Of a DNA stretch of 64,000 nt, positions 35,501 through 43,712 are shown one piece after another; the first letter of the stretch is position 1, and every line of letters starts with the position of its first letter. The DNA comes from Methanolobus vulcani. GTDB lineage: Archaea; Halobacteriota; Methanosarcinia; Methanosarcinales; Methanosarcinaceae. The DNA lies in contig NZ_VIAQ01000006.1 in the NCBI RefSeq assembly GCF_006546655.1, positions 62,001 through 126,000 of the forward strand, given 5' to 3'. Under the pieces are notes generated by a model. That model did not search any database. It was not told where the DNA came from and was given only the letters and a program-made list of their open reading frames with translations. Both the position numbers and the translations under genes were made by a program.

Positions 35501-35613
35501 TCGCAAACTCTCGAGCAGCTGGTATAGAGGATCCATGGGAGATCATGGACAAGATGGAATCATCGGGGGAATTCGTACGAATATCACAGACAGAGTTCAA
35601 GATGGTGAGTTGA
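32578..35613 (+). CDS. Fused primase-helicase: CHC2-like region without zinc ligands, Toprim domain, SF3 (D5/P4-type) helicase
   Basis: The 1011-residue protein is the element's replication protein. Residues 5-100 align with DnaG-type CHC2 modules (VIEDIKSKIDIVDLVGETV, DGGDIFNWI) but no Cys or His ligand remains. A Toprim domain follows with ITEGVTD (E265, D269) and DNED (311-314). The SF3 helicase has D5_N-like sequence, Walker A GKGANGKS (617-624), Walker B NIFPDL and the sensor stretch ARLVFSANELP. The last 200 residues are low-complexity and then helical. It should prime and unwind DNA at the element's origin. It is coupled to the small gene upstream and abuts the next one. Confidence 0.9.
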   Translation: MSPACNRDVIEDIKSKIDIVDLVGETVQLKQKGASYRGATSTSSKSGASLIVDPQLQMYKNFAEDDGGDIFNWISYREGLDIDSDFPKILEIAAEKAGVVLEHQSQEDLTEKGLILSFLRAAAGYYHSQLTDECRDYIHNTWGISDKMIDELQIGWAPGNSRLQREMADLFPSDVMEMSGLFHVSGNRKLRDVFRGCIIFPYWKGGKVVYFIGRDPKWNKDSTGPKYFKQLVHSEQRPHISKVIDNSVFYGEDSIKRADSVIITEGVTDCIKVLQEGLPCISPVTVRIKEEQKEYAYDLIKTKSEVIICNDNEDNETGKNGAIATAEYLEHKGVQVSLIELPRPNDVDKIDLAEYLQENTKEDFLQLESNNVWEIKLNSQNVPEGNVEKARTVKRFILNDLKLMDSSIRDIFIRNDVRKYFDLSKTDMNTILKSVRFNDDEITQEDDQDFFTVRGKLRVKKLGEYVMSLARYITFDDTKSIYVYRNGVYVPRGEDTIARIVQTSLGDASKKHHISEIINYVQLETLTPRSKINHDINKINILNGLYNLNTGQLDPHSPDYISIVQLPITYDPDATCPAVDKFISEVLEEKYQSVIYEILGYCMIPDTRIEKSVMFLGKGANGKSVMLNMFGEFLGSHNVAAESLHMLEKDPYSLAELYGKLANIFPDLASGALYENSTFKMLTGNEKELRAQRKYEHPFKFRNTARLVFSANELPPVPGHDFAYFRRWILLKFPYTFEGKKADKGLIDKLTTPEELSGLFNRCVVALRALLARGEYSYDMTTDEVMKMYKVNSDPIAAFADEVVVFAEKHTPKKAMFSEYVEWCKSNGIDPAAENIFAKRFKKLGYVPGREPTGDRPYVWENCTIKGQSVWVKENNPDGKNQEQDVSPSNCLGLSSNCNVVQNVNKKDSENNYTYINNREITQEPRRIECEQSLLQSNTSCPGSRRGSDISFSLGEKMNLFRQISKHSNNLQELVANSRAAGIEDPWEIMDKMESSGEFVRISQTEFKMVS

Positions 35614-36039
35614 ATGGAGTCCAAAAAGGAACATTCTGGTGTTTTCTCTATGGCATCCGCATGCTTCTATCAGTCGTCAGAAGAGATTCCACTCTCTGAT
35701 ATGATGGAGATCAAAGCACAGCACGTTTTACATGGTGAACATAGCTTGGAAGAACAGGCTCTTCTCCTCTACAAGATAGATGTGTCACAAGAAGATCCAC
35801 TTGGTTTTTACACCTGCCAGGATTTGCCGGATAAAGACACGGAGTTTATCCAGTGCCTTAATGCAGATCTGAAACACTGGCTCATATTCTATGGGGCTCC
35901 GGAACCCTGCACTCTTGCGTGGTGGACCGTTGTAGTGCATCACAGGGATAGAACAACCCAGGAGAAATGCGCTTCAATATACCACCGGTATGTAGGCCTG
36001 TTTGATGAAATGTGTCCTAATGAGGAAGTGAAAACATGA
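35614..36039 (+). CDS. Hypothetical protein (141 residues) in the replication operon
   Basis: The protein follows the primase-helicase without a gap (TGA then ATG). It contains LACF/Trp-rich segments such as HWLIFYGAPEPCTLAWWTVV and EKCASIYHRYVGLF. No membrane signal or known motif is seen. Its position suggests a replication or copy-number accessory role, which is unproven. It overlaps the next gene by 4 bases. Confidence 0.62.
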   Translation: MESKKEHSGVFSMASACFYQSSEEIPLSDMMEIKAQHVLHGEHSLEEQALLLYKIDVSQEDPLGFYTCQDLPDKDTEFIQCLNADLKHWLIFYGAPEPCTLAWWTVVVHHRDRTTQEKCASIYHRYVGLFDEMCPNEEVKT

Positions 36040-36224
36040 GAAACATCCAGGACCTAACACCAAGTGAACGAGATAGGATCCTACAGGATGCTGATAGGCG
36101 GTGTTACAGTGAAATTGCCGATGACATGGATGTATCTGTCTACACTGTGAGAAGGGTGATCCGAAAGCATAATAGAAAGATGCTGAAGCGATATGATCAT
36201 ACCAGGGATGATGAAGTTCTATGA
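36036..36224 (+). CDS. Small helix-turn-helix protein (62 residues)
   Basis: The sequence SERDRILQDADRRCYSEIAD followed by DMDVSVYTVRRVIRKHNRKM is a simple HTH of the homeodomain-like type. It is the last gene of the primase operon and lies immediately upstream of the iteron-like repeats at 36256-36467, so it is a candidate origin-binding or repressor protein. Confidence 0.68.
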   Translation: MRNIQDLTPSERDRILQDADRRCYSEIADDMDVSVYTVRRVIRKHNRKMLKRYDHTRDDEVL

Positions 36225-36255
36225 TTATGCGTTTGTAGGTTCATAAATGCGTAAA

Positions 36256-36467
36256 TATTCGAATCAGAACCGAATCGATTCGAATTCAAAAATGCCGTAA
36301 AATGTCGCAAAATGTCACATAATTATGCAGTTTATAAGCCATTATTCAATATGCATCGGCATAATTTTAAAAACGTAGGTTACCCTGACATTAGCAAGGT
36401 ACACTGTTTAAGTATTCGAATCGAAAATTGAGCACATATAGAGCGAACAATCGGATTGATTCGAAAC
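36256..36467. repeat. Iteron-like repeat region, candidate replication origin of the element
   Basis: TATTCGAATC occurs at 36256-36265 and 36413-36422. Related sites are GAATCGATTCGAATTC (36272-36287) and GATTGATTCGAAAC (36454-36467). Between them lie three tandem 10-mers, AAAATGCCGT, AAAATGTCGC and AAAATGTCAC (36289-36318). The region is non-coding, AT-rich and directly downstream of the replication and HTH genes. Confidence 0.6.
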
Positions 36468-36515
36468 ATGGGCGAAACCAATAACAGTATATCATTTTAG
36501 AACAATACTAAGAAC

Positions 36516-36773
36516 GTGTTCGTTTGCCGACGAGATAATGAATTAAGAGTATGCACTTCTGAGTGCGAATACCGTTCAGAATGCCAAGAGCGGAGACTAT
36601 CTCTTTTACTTTACACGGCAAACTTCTCATGCATTTCTCCGAAACAAAAAGATGCCGATGTCCCTGCTACTAAATTCAACGTTATCGGTATGAAGCCAGA
36701 CTCCTACATCAACAATGCTGTGAGCCATGACGGACTTAGTACAATTGATTTGCAGTCGTCCAGACTGCGATAA
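36516..36773 (+). CDS. Cys-rich small protein (85 residues), uncertain start
   Basis: GTG 36516 opens a frame with CRRDNELRVCTSECEYRSEC near the start, four closely spaced Cys that could bind zinc or an iron-sulfur cluster. The rest has no recognisable motif. The start region coincides with a repeat shared with 32130-32167, so the true start is uncertain. It overlaps the next gene by 47 bases in another frame, which lowers confidence in its C-terminus. Confidence 0.45.
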   Translation: MFVCRRDNELRVCTSECEYRSECQERRLSLLLYTANFSCISPKQKDADVPATKFNVIGMKPDSYINNAVSHDGLSTIDLQSSRLR

Positions 36774-36912
36774 CCAAATAATCACAACTCGGAAACAGAA
36801 GAGGGAGCTGTTCTCGGTCTATTACATTAAATACGGCCAGATAGAACTGCCTTATTGTTCAAAAGAGTGTCAAGAAAAGCATATGGAGGAGTTACAGGGT
36901 GGTATAGGTTGA
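36727..36912 (+). CDS. Small zinc-finger protein (61 residues)
   Basis: The protein has CSRPDCDN and, 36 residues on, YCSKECQEKH, a treble-clef-like CxxxxC...CxxxC layout. It starts at ATG 36727 inside the end of the upstream frame. It is the last small gene before the SIR2 gene. DNA or protein binding is likely; function unknown. Confidence 0.6.
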   Translation: MTDLVQLICSRPDCDNQIITTRKQKRELFSVYYIKYGQIELPYCSKECQEKHMEELQGGIG

Positions 36913-36940
36913 TGTGAGTGATTAAGTTAATTAAAAAAGA

Positions 36941-36982
36941 TTTTATTCAGTAAGTACATTCAATTGAGTTGTTTGAATAAAA
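36941..36982. promoter_or_regulatory. Inverted repeat just upstream of the SIR2 gene
   Basis: TTTTATTCA (36941-36949) and TGAATAAAA (36974-36982) form perfect 9-bp arms 24 bases apart, ending 22 bases before ATG 37005. Position and symmetry suit an operator that keeps the gene silent, but no regulator is identified. Confidence 0.4.
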
Positions 36983-37004
36983 CCAAAACAATGGAGAATG
37001 TATA

Positions 37005-40000
37005 ATGCCTGCTTTCGTTATCAACGGCCCGGATATTCCAGAGAAGCTTTTAGAAGCTCATGAAGGAGGAAAAGTTATCTTTTTTTGTGGTGCAGGTATT
37101 TCCTATCCAGCAAACCTTCCTGGCTTTGAGGACCTAGTTGGCCAAATATATGCTGACCTTCATTTAACAATGACATCTGTAGAAGAACAAGCATATGAAA
37201 GCAAGCGGTATGATACAACATTAGATTTATTGGAGCGTCGCCATCCTGGTAAACGTCTTGCAGTCAGAAAAGCATTAGCTAGTGTCCTCGACATCTCACA
37301 GGTTAATAAAGATGCTATGGTGACACACAAATCTCTGATTCAATTAGCTACTAATCGAACTGATAATAAAGTTAGACTGGTTACAACCAATTTTGACAGA
37401 CTTTTCCAACAAGTGATCTCAAAAGATAGTTTACCTATTCCGCCTTATTCTGCTCCTTTTTTACCCATTCCTAAAAAGAGCCGCTGGGATGGAATTGTGT
37501 ATCTTCACGGATTGCTACCTGATTCTATAGATGAAATTGCACTTAATAGGCTTGTGATTACGAGTGGAGATTTTGGTTTGGCATATCTTGCCGAACGATG
37601 GGCATCTCGTTTTGTTACTGAGTTATTTAGGCAGTATACAGTTTGCTTTGTAGGATACAGCCTCAACGATCCGGTAATGCGTTACATGATGGATGCACTT
37701 GCAGCGGATGAGTTGCTTGGCGAAAGCCGACCAGAAGCTTTTGCTTTTGTAGATTATTGCAAAAAGGAAAGAGAAAAGACGAAGAGTGAATGGGAAATGA
37801 AAGGCGTTACTCCTCTGCTCTATGAGGTACCTGTTGCGGATAAGGGCAATCATTCTGCACTCCACGATACCTTAAGAGAATGGGCCGCTACATACCGTGA
37901 TGGTGTTCAAGGTAAAGAAATGATTATCTCACAGCACGTAAGCAACCCGCCAAATGCTCCATCAAAAACTGATTATGTTGTCGGGAGAGTATTATGGGCA
38001 CTAACAGATGAGTTAGCCGCGAAACATTTTGCTAATCTTAATCCTGTTCCTCCGCTAGAATGGTTGGGTCCTCTATCAGAGAAGCAGTTTGAATACGACG
38101 ATTTATTGCGGTTTGGTGTTGCAACTGGGTGCAATGAAATCAATGATATACAATTTAGTATCCTTCATCGTCCATCTCCACATACATGCTCACCGTGGAT
38201 GCGTGTTGTTGATGATGGAAGCCAAAGTAGCTCTCTAGATGGCGTAATGTTACACTTATTACATTGGCTCACACGACACCTTAACGATCCTAACCTAATT
38301 ATTTGGCTTGCCAACCAAGGTGATTGTTTACATGAACGTTTCATCGGCTTGATTCTCAGACGACTTGAGGAGTTAGATCACTTTGTAGCAAATAATGAAA
38401 AGGAGAAAATTGATTTTATTCTTGCTAACGCACCTAATGCTATTCCACGCCCAGCAATGAAGACCCTTTGGAGACTCTTTATAGCAGGAAAAATCAAACT
38501 ACACTCCCACATAAATCCCCAAAGCTTTGGTTTATATGACTGGATTGGTTCCCTCAAAAGAGAGGGGTTAACACCTTCTTTAAGGATGCAATTGCGTGAA
38601 CATTTAGCACCGTGTGTAGCTTTGAGATCTTCTTTAAATTTATTTGAGAATATACAGGTCCAATCACAGTCATTGAGAATTAAAGACTTGGTCAATTGGA
38701 AACTTGTATTAAACAGTAATTATGTGCATTCGGTTTTAAATGATTTATCCCAAATCCCGGCTTTTCAGGAAGGTTTGCCCAGCCTCTTGCAAGATTCCAC
38801 AGTGCTTTTGCGGGATGCTATGGATTTGATGCGAGAGTTAGAAGGTGCCAATGAGCACAGTGACTTGTCCTATATCCACCGCCCTTCTATCAGTGACCAT
38901 CCCCAAAATGGTGATTTCTATGATTGGACAGCTTTGATTACTCTTGTTAGAGATTCATGGATAGCAACTGTACAAGACAATACTGTCGTAGCAAAAAATA
39001 CTGCAGAAAATTGGTGGTTACAACCTTACCCGATTTTCAAAAGATTGGCTATGTTTGCAGCTACATATGGTGATATAATTTCACAAAAGAAAGCTCTTAA
39101 CTGGTTACTGGAGGATAATTGTTGGTGGTTATGGTCAAGTGAGACACGACGTGAAGCAATACGTTTAGTAGTTTATTTAGCTCAAATATTAGATGTTCCT
39201 GAGATTGTTGAATTAGAAAAAGCAATTTTAGCTGGCCCCCTACGAGAAATGTTCAGAGGTACTCTTAAGGAAGAAGAGTGGATTCGCATTGTGGATAAAG
39301 ATATATGGCTCCTCCTTACTAAGTTTGGTGATGCTGGTGGAAAGTGGAGTGAAACAGCCAATGCTAGGTTAAGTGAATTGAATAAAAAATACCCTGATTG
39401 GAAACTGGAGGAAGATGAAAAAGATGAGTTCACATTTAGAATAATGGACAGTGATGAATTACATGAATATTCCCATTCCCCCCAGGATATGTCTGAGCTC
39501 ATCATGTGGCTAAAGAAAACAGTTGATCGTCGGGGGGATGATGATTGGCAGCAACGCTGTCGTGAAGACTTCGATACTACATCACATGCACTGCTTGCGT
39601 TGGCTAGACAAAACACATGGCCGGTTGAACGTTGGAAGCAGGCTCTTATGGGTTGGTCTGAAGATAAAAATAACAATACCTCATGGAGTATCATTGGGCC
39701 AGTTTTGAACAAAGCACCTGATGAAATAATAAGTTCACTGCCTAATGAAATTGGTCGATGGCTACAGGTAATTGCTAAATCCTTCAATGGCCAGGAAAAG
39801 ATTTTCTTAAACCTTTGTCAGCGTATTCTTGAACAGGAATATATCGATGAAATAGAGTTTAATGATTCCTTGAATACTGCTATCAATCGACCAGTGGGTA
39901 TCGTGACAGAAGCACTGTTACAATGGTGGTTTAGACGTAAGCTGGAAGATGGCCAAGGTCTTCCAGCAGAACTCAAGCCGATTTTCACTAGTATATGTAA

Positions 40001-40805
40001 TACAAAAATAGACAAATATGTCTATGGTCGCGTATTACTGGCATCGCATGCGGTAACGCTATACCGGGTGGATTCGAATTGGGCAAAAGAGCATCTGATC
40101 CCTTTGTTCGATTGGAACTCGTCAACAGAAGCTAACATGGCGTGGGAAGGATTCCTTTGGTCCCCGCGTTTATATCGCCCTTTCATGGCGGATGTTACAA
40201 GATCATTTTTAGATGGAGCTATGCATTATGGGGAACTTGGAAACTGCGGAGAACGATATGCTGCATTTTTAACATTCGTTGCACTTGATCACGGTGATGT
40301 TTTTACAAATGAAGAGTTAGCTGATGCCGTTGGATCCTTACCAATAAATGGCTTAGAAAACGCAGCTCGAACATTAATACGTGCAATTGAAGGGGCACAT
40401 GATAAACGCAAAGAATATTGGACTAATCGTGTAATTCCATATTTACACAACATCTGGCCAAGAAATATGGCTTTCAAGGAATCAAATATACCAGATATCT
40501 TTGCAGAATTATGTGTAGCTGCAGAAGAAGCATTTCCTTTGGCACTTGAAGAATTGCAAGACCAGATAAAACTCCCGAATCATTCATATTATCTATTTGA
40601 TCTTATGTTCAAGAAGAAACTCTGCACCAATTTCCCAGAAGAGTGCCTTTATTTCTTGAATTTAGTTGTTGATAATCAAACTCAGTGGCTTCCTAAAGAG
40701 TTCAAAGTTTGCCTAGATGAAATAAAGAAAGCAAGTCCACAATTAGCTACTGATCATCGTTTTATTCTTTTGTCGGAGTTAGCCAGAAGATATGCTAGAT
40801 ACTAA
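37005..40805 (+). CDS. SIR2-domain protein of 1266 residues, candidate anti-phage NADase (DSR / SIR2-DUF4020-like)
   Basis: The N-terminal SIR2 domain shows FCGAGIS (27-33), TTNFD (N129, D131), YLHG (H168) and FVGYSLNDP (215-223). These are the NAD-binding and catalytic features of defence-type sirtuins, which deplete NAD when triggered. The opening INGPDIPEKLLEAHEGGKV and the very long alpha-helical remainder (about 1000 residues, Trp-rich) fit the SIR2 plus DUF4020 architecture as I recall it. GGAG at 36993-36996 precedes ATG 37005. The gene ends next to the HEPN-like gene at the tRNA end of the element, a usual cargo position. Abortive-infection activity is inferred. Confidence 0.8.
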   Translation: MPAFVINGPDIPEKLLEAHEGGKVIFFCGAGISYPANLPGFEDLVGQIYADLHLTMTSVEEQAYESKRYDTTLDLLERRHPGKRLAVRKALASVLDISQVNKDAMVTHKSLIQLATNRTDNKVRLVTTNFDRLFQQVISKDSLPIPPYSAPFLPIPKKSRWDGIVYLHGLLPDSIDEIALNRLVITSGDFGLAYLAERWASRFVTELFRQYTVCFVGYSLNDPVMRYMMDALAADELLGESRPEAFAFVDYCKKEREKTKSEWEMKGVTPLLYEVPVADKGNHSALHDTLREWAATYRDGVQGKEMIISQHVSNPPNAPSKTDYVVGRVLWALTDELAAKHFANLNPVPPLEWLGPLSEKQFEYDDLLRFGVATGCNEINDIQFSILHRPSPHTCSPWMRVVDDGSQSSSLDGVMLHLLHWLTRHLNDPNLIIWLANQGDCLHERFIGLILRRLEELDHFVANNEKEKIDFILANAPNAIPRPAMKTLWRLFIAGKIKLHSHINPQSFGLYDWIGSLKREGLTPSLRMQLREHLAPCVALRSSLNLFENIQVQSQSLRIKDLVNWKLVLNSNYVHSVLNDLSQIPAFQEGLPSLLQDSTVLLRDAMDLMRELEGANEHSDLSYIHRPSISDHPQNGDFYDWTALITLVRDSWIATVQDNTVVAKNTAENWWLQPYPIFKRLAMFAATYGDIISQKKALNWLLEDNCWWLWSSETRREAIRLVVYLAQILDVPEIVELEKAILAGPLREMFRGTLKEEEWIRIVDKDIWLLLTKFGDAGGKWSETANARLSELNKKYPDWKLEEDEKDEFTFRIMDSDELHEYSHSPQDMSELIMWLKKTVDRRGDDDWQQRCREDFDTTSHALLALARQNTWPVERWKQALMGWSEDKNNNTSWSIIGPVLNKAPDEIISSLPNEIGRWLQVIAKSFNGQEKIFLNLCQRILEQEYIDEIEFNDSLNTAINRPVGIVTEALLQWWFRRKLEDGQGLPAELKPIFTSICNTKIDKYVYGRVLLASHAVTLYRVDSNWAKEHLIPLFDWNSSTEANMAWEGFLWSPRLYRPFMADVTRSFLDGAMHYGELGNCGERYAAFLTFVALDHGDVFTNEELADAVGSLPINGLENAARTLIRAIEGAHDKRKEYWTNRVIPYLHNIWPRNMAFKESNIPDIFAELCVAAEEAFPLALEELQDQIKLPNHSYYLFDLMFKKKLCTNFPEECLYFLNLVVDNQTQWLPKEFKVCLDEIKKASPQLATDHRFILLSELARRYARY

Positions 40806-41034
40806 AAATGAAACACAATTCAAATTAAATTATACTTTTCCAATCCATAAAAAAGGTAAAATCATGTTGATGAGGTGGCTGTGTGCCAGTAGGAAGAAAT
40901 CGACAGCACATTTATAGATGTTTTTGTCTGGCTTTAAATAACTAATGTAAAGCCATAGTGGAGAGTTCGAACTGCAGTACGGATCAACGTTGTAAAGAAA
41001 ACGTTATATATTCATAGCCTGCCTATTCAGGCAA

Positions 41035-41985
41035 ATGACAAGCACTGAAGTTCCTCAGATTTTTCTCGATATTGCAAAACAAGATCTAAAATCATCCCAA
41101 TTATTATTTGAAAATAAATGTTATCCACAGTCCATTTTTCTATTTCAACAATCGGTTGAAAAAGCGGTGAAATCGATGTCGATATTCACAGGCACTACAA
41201 ATCTCAAAAAGGCGGCAGATAAGATTGGACACAAAGGGGTCACATTCTACAGAATGTTGAATCTAAACTGGATGGAAAATCTCAAATCGATGAGAAAGAA
41301 CAAACAAAAAACAGAAGCATTTGCACAAATGCTTGATGTTGATTCGACGGGTATGGACATTATTGAAGTTGAAAATGACGCGAAAGACTTAGACATTTGG
41401 ACACTTACTTATATCAAAAATACACAAGATCACGTTGAGCTTTCAGATAATGAATTGACTGATATTCTAGCCCATATTTCAGAAATTGAAGAAGAGTATA
41501 TTTATGCACTTTCAGAAGGAACAGACTTCATTAAAACGGATGAAGAATGGCTACAATTTATTGAAGAAGTAACTGAATTTATAAAAAAGGGAGTTCAGTA
41601 TTACGTTGAAAACCCAGAAGAAGTTGATGTTGATATTCCTGAAAATATATCCGAAATTGTGGAAGAAGAATTTAAAAGAGTGTTTGGAGCTACCGATAAA
41701 GAAACCTGGAATCAGTTTGCCAATTTGATTCTAGACAGCCTATACATAAATCATCTCTTGTTTGGTTTATCAATAATAATGGATCCACATGCAATCAGTG
41801 CAAGATATCCAGATGAAGACTTCAATCCTATGGAGTTTTACACTCTTGAATTACCACTTGTAACTAAGTTGCCTAAAATAACAGCTATTACAGAGGGTTT
41901 ACTGGTGTTGTTAGACAATTTCTATTCCAGGGTCCAAGGGTCTGAATTGAGACGTCTTGCTCTTGAAAATAACACAGATATTTGA
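41035..41985 (+). CDS. HEPN-domain-like protein
   Basis: The 316-residue acidic protein starts with IAKQDLKSSQLLFENKCYPQ followed by SIFLFQQSVEKAVKSM, a clear HEPN-type helical start (amine-binding/nucleotide-associated family), and then DKIGHKGVTF. No unambiguous Rx4-6H RNase motif is seen in the right place, so catalysis is uncertain. TTATATAT at 41004-41011 lies 28 bases before ATG 41035, giving a leaderless transcript separate from the SIR2 gene. Location beside a SIR2 gene and attR suggests a defence or toxin role. Confidence 0.68.
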   Translation: MTSTEVPQIFLDIAKQDLKSSQLLFENKCYPQSIFLFQQSVEKAVKSMSIFTGTTNLKKAADKIGHKGVTFYRMLNLNWMENLKSMRKNKQKTEAFAQMLDVDSTGMDIIEVENDAKDLDIWTLTYIKNTQDHVELSDNELTDILAHISEIEEEYIYALSEGTDFIKTDEEWLQFIEEVTEFIKKGVQYYVENPEEVDVDIPENISEIVEEEFKRVFGATDKETWNQFANLILDSLYINHLLFGLSIIMDPHAISARYPDEDFNPMEFYTLELPLVTKLPKITAITEGLLVLLDNFYSRVQGSELRRLALENNTDI

Positions 41986-42116
41986 ATATCATTGTTGCTT
42001 CAATGAAGCCACAATAAGAATGTGATTAAGCTGATTGACCACTACAACATTGTATGTTATATGCATTAAATAAAAAAGAAAATGCCTTATCAAAATAGGA
42101 CTATTGAAAAATATGT

Positions 42117-42134
42117 AGCGATCCCGAAGGGATT
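42117..42134. repeat. Right attachment site, embedded in tRNA-Arg 3' end
   Basis: The exact 18-bp copy of the site at 24789-24806. It covers the discriminator, the acceptor 3' strand, the T-stem 3' side and part of the T-loop of tRNA-Arg, so insertion keeps the tRNA intact. Confidence 0.82.
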
Positions 42135-42193
42135 TGAACCCCTGACCCTCGGGTTAGAAGCCCGATGCTATATCCTGGCTAAGCCACGGGACC
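42119..42193 (-). tRNA. tRNA-Arg (anticodon TCT)
   Basis: Read on the minus strand, acceptor GGTCCCG pairs with CGGGATC plus discriminator G. The anticodon stem TCGGG/CCCGA holds loop CTTCTAA (anticodon TCT). The T-arm is AGGGG-TTCAAAT-CCCTT. Length is 75 bases with no intron and no encoded CCA. A TATA-like element (minus-strand TTTTATACTA, about 42230-42240) precedes it. It is the integration target of the element to its left. Confidence 0.92.
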
Positions 42194-42351
42194 GCTAAGC
42201 ATTGACTGGGATTGGAAATAGGTTTTTTAGTATAAAACACTTTTGTCACGACTTGTTTACATTTACAATTAATCTGAGGGGTTAATGTGAATACAAATAA
42301 ATAATAGTTTAACCTGAACACTAGCAACTATTATTATACTGAGGCTTACAC

Positions 42352-43230
42352 ATGAGTGAATTATTGATTTATTACAACGGTGACTTTGTCCCAAAATCAC
42401 AGGCCACAACCTCCGTCTATGATCACGGATTTTTGTATGGAGATGGTGTCTTTGAGGGAATCAGAGCATACAACGGACGTGTTTTCAAGTTACGTGAGCA
42501 TGTTGACAGGCTCTATGATTCCGCAAGGGCAATAGCTCTTGAAATCCCAATATCCAAAGAAGAGATGGAAGAAGCAATTCTGGAAACACTCAGGAAAAAC
42601 AACCTGACAGATGCATACATCAGACCTATCGTTTCAAGAGGTATCGGTGACCTTGGTCTTGACCCAAGAAACTGTTCAAGACCAAATATCTACATCATCT
42701 CACAGGAATGGGGAGCAATGTATGGGGACCTCTATGAAGTCGGTCTTACCGGTGTTACCGTATCAGTCAGAAGAAACTCCTGTGATGCACTGTCACCAAA
42801 CATCAAGTCACTCAACTACCTGAACAATATCCTCGCAAAGATAGAAGCAAATGAGAAAGGTGGAGATGAAGCAATCTTCTTTGACCAGAACGGTTACCTC
42901 TCTGAAGGTTCAGGAGACAATATATTCATTATCAAGAACGGTAAGGTTTACACACCACCAACAATCAACAACCTGAAGGGAATCACCAGAGCAACAGCTA
43001 TTGAGCTTCTTGCAGAAATGGGAATCGAGACCCATGTTGAGAACCTTGGAATGTTTGACCTCTACACCGCAGATGAGATTTTTGTCACAGGAACCGCAGC
43101 AGAAGCCGCACCTCTTGTAAAGGTTGATGGCCGCCCAATTGGTGATGGAAAGCCAGGGCCTGTCACAAAGAAGATGGTTGCTGCATTTGAAAAGGTAACA
43201 ACCACAACCGGTACACCAATCAATCCCTAA
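42352..43230 (+). CDS. ilvE: Branched-chain amino acid aminotransferase
   Basis: The 292-residue PLP-dependent fold-type IV aminotransferase catalyses the last step of Val, Leu and Ile synthesis with glutamate as amino donor. Motifs are [18 protein letters not shown] at the N-terminus, Schiff-base Lys152 in [15 protein letters not shown], and the PLP phosphate loop [13 protein letters not shown] precedes ATG 42352. It is a stand-alone gene on the chromosomal side of the tRNA. The D-amino acid transaminase family is a close alternative, but length and motif spelling favour IlvE. Confidence 0.92.
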   Translation: MSELLIYYNGDFVPKSQATTSVYDHGFLYGDGVFEGIRAYNGRVFKLREHVDRLYDSARAIALEIPISKEEMEEAILETLRKNNLTDAYIRPIVSRGIGDLGLDPRNCSRPNIYIISQEWGAMYGDLYEVGLTGVTVSVRRNSCDALSPNIKSLNYLNNILAKIEANEKGGDEAIFFDQNGYLSEGSGDNIFIIKNGKVYTPPTINNLKGITRATAIELLAEMGIETHVENLGMFDLYTADEIFVTGTAAEAAPLVKVDGRPIGDGKPGPVTKKMVAAFEKVTTTTGTPINP

Positions 43231-43453
43231 ATAAGATTCACTTAAATGAAGACATAGTTCTTCATACTCTTTTTTTCTTTATGTCTGACTCTTTCAACTA
43301 TGAGCTTAGCTTTGCATGCTCGTGTCATCTATGAATTTTCAAAACATTAATTAGGCATAAGCCATGTAATATATAAGTATAATAATAATTACATATATAT
43401 TCCGAATGGACTAAAGACTGAGAGATAATAGTCTTATTAATGAGGTTATAAGA

Positions 43454-43702
43454 ATGGAAGAAAAGGGAAGAATAGATAAAATCGTTCTGAAGAACCTGAA
43501 ATATCTGAATGATTCAGTGTTGGCCATATTACTTTTGATGCCTGTTACCCTTGTCATCACTTTTGAAGCACTGGATGATACAGGAAGCCTCAAATGGATC
43601 TCCATTGCAACATGGATCGTATATCTTATGGGACTCTGGTACGTAGCTACAAGAGTATTCAGACTTAACAAAAAGCTTATTGGGTATATAGACGAAGAGT
43701 AA
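43454..43702 (+). CDS. Small two-helix membrane protein (82 residues)
   Basis: The protein has a charged N-terminus, one hydrophobic segment (LAILLLMPVTLVITF) and a second (WISIATWIVYLMGLWYV), followed by a basic stretch. GAGG precedes ATG 43454, and a TATA-like AATATATAAG is at 43368-43377. It lies 10 bases upstream of the MoeA-like gene and is likely co-transcribed with it. Function unknown. Confidence 0.68.
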   Translation: MEEKGRIDKIVLKNLKYLNDSVLAILLLMPVTLVITFEALDDTGSLKWISIATWIVYLMGLWYVATRVFRLNKKLIGYIDEE

Positions 43703-43712
43703 TCAGACCAGA

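Larger units (their letters stand above)
24789..42134. mobile_element. Integrative element inserted into tRNA-Arg(TCT), about 17.3 kb
   Basis: The same 18 bases (AGCGATCCCGAAGGGATT) occur at 24789-24806 and at 42117-42134, where they form the 3' end of tRNA-Arg. A tyrosine integrase begins 40 bases inside the left copy. The interior carries its own replication protein, DNA-binding regulators, an iteron-like region and accessory genes, while core metabolic genes resume after the tRNA. This is the classical footprint of tRNA-targeted integration. I saw no capsid, portal, terminase or conjugation genes, so an integrated plasmid or satellite-like element is the best description. Boundaries rest on the repeat and tRNA; no excision evidence is available. 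Confidence 0.85.

Noticed and set aside
36256-36287. Insertion-sequence terminal repeat
   Set aside because: TATTCGAATC and related sites are palindromic and multiple, with no transposase nearby, so origin or operator sites are more likely.
24789-42134. Complete provirus
   Set aside because: No capsid, portal, terminase, tail, packaging ATPase or lysis gene was seen; a plasmid or satellite-like element fits better.
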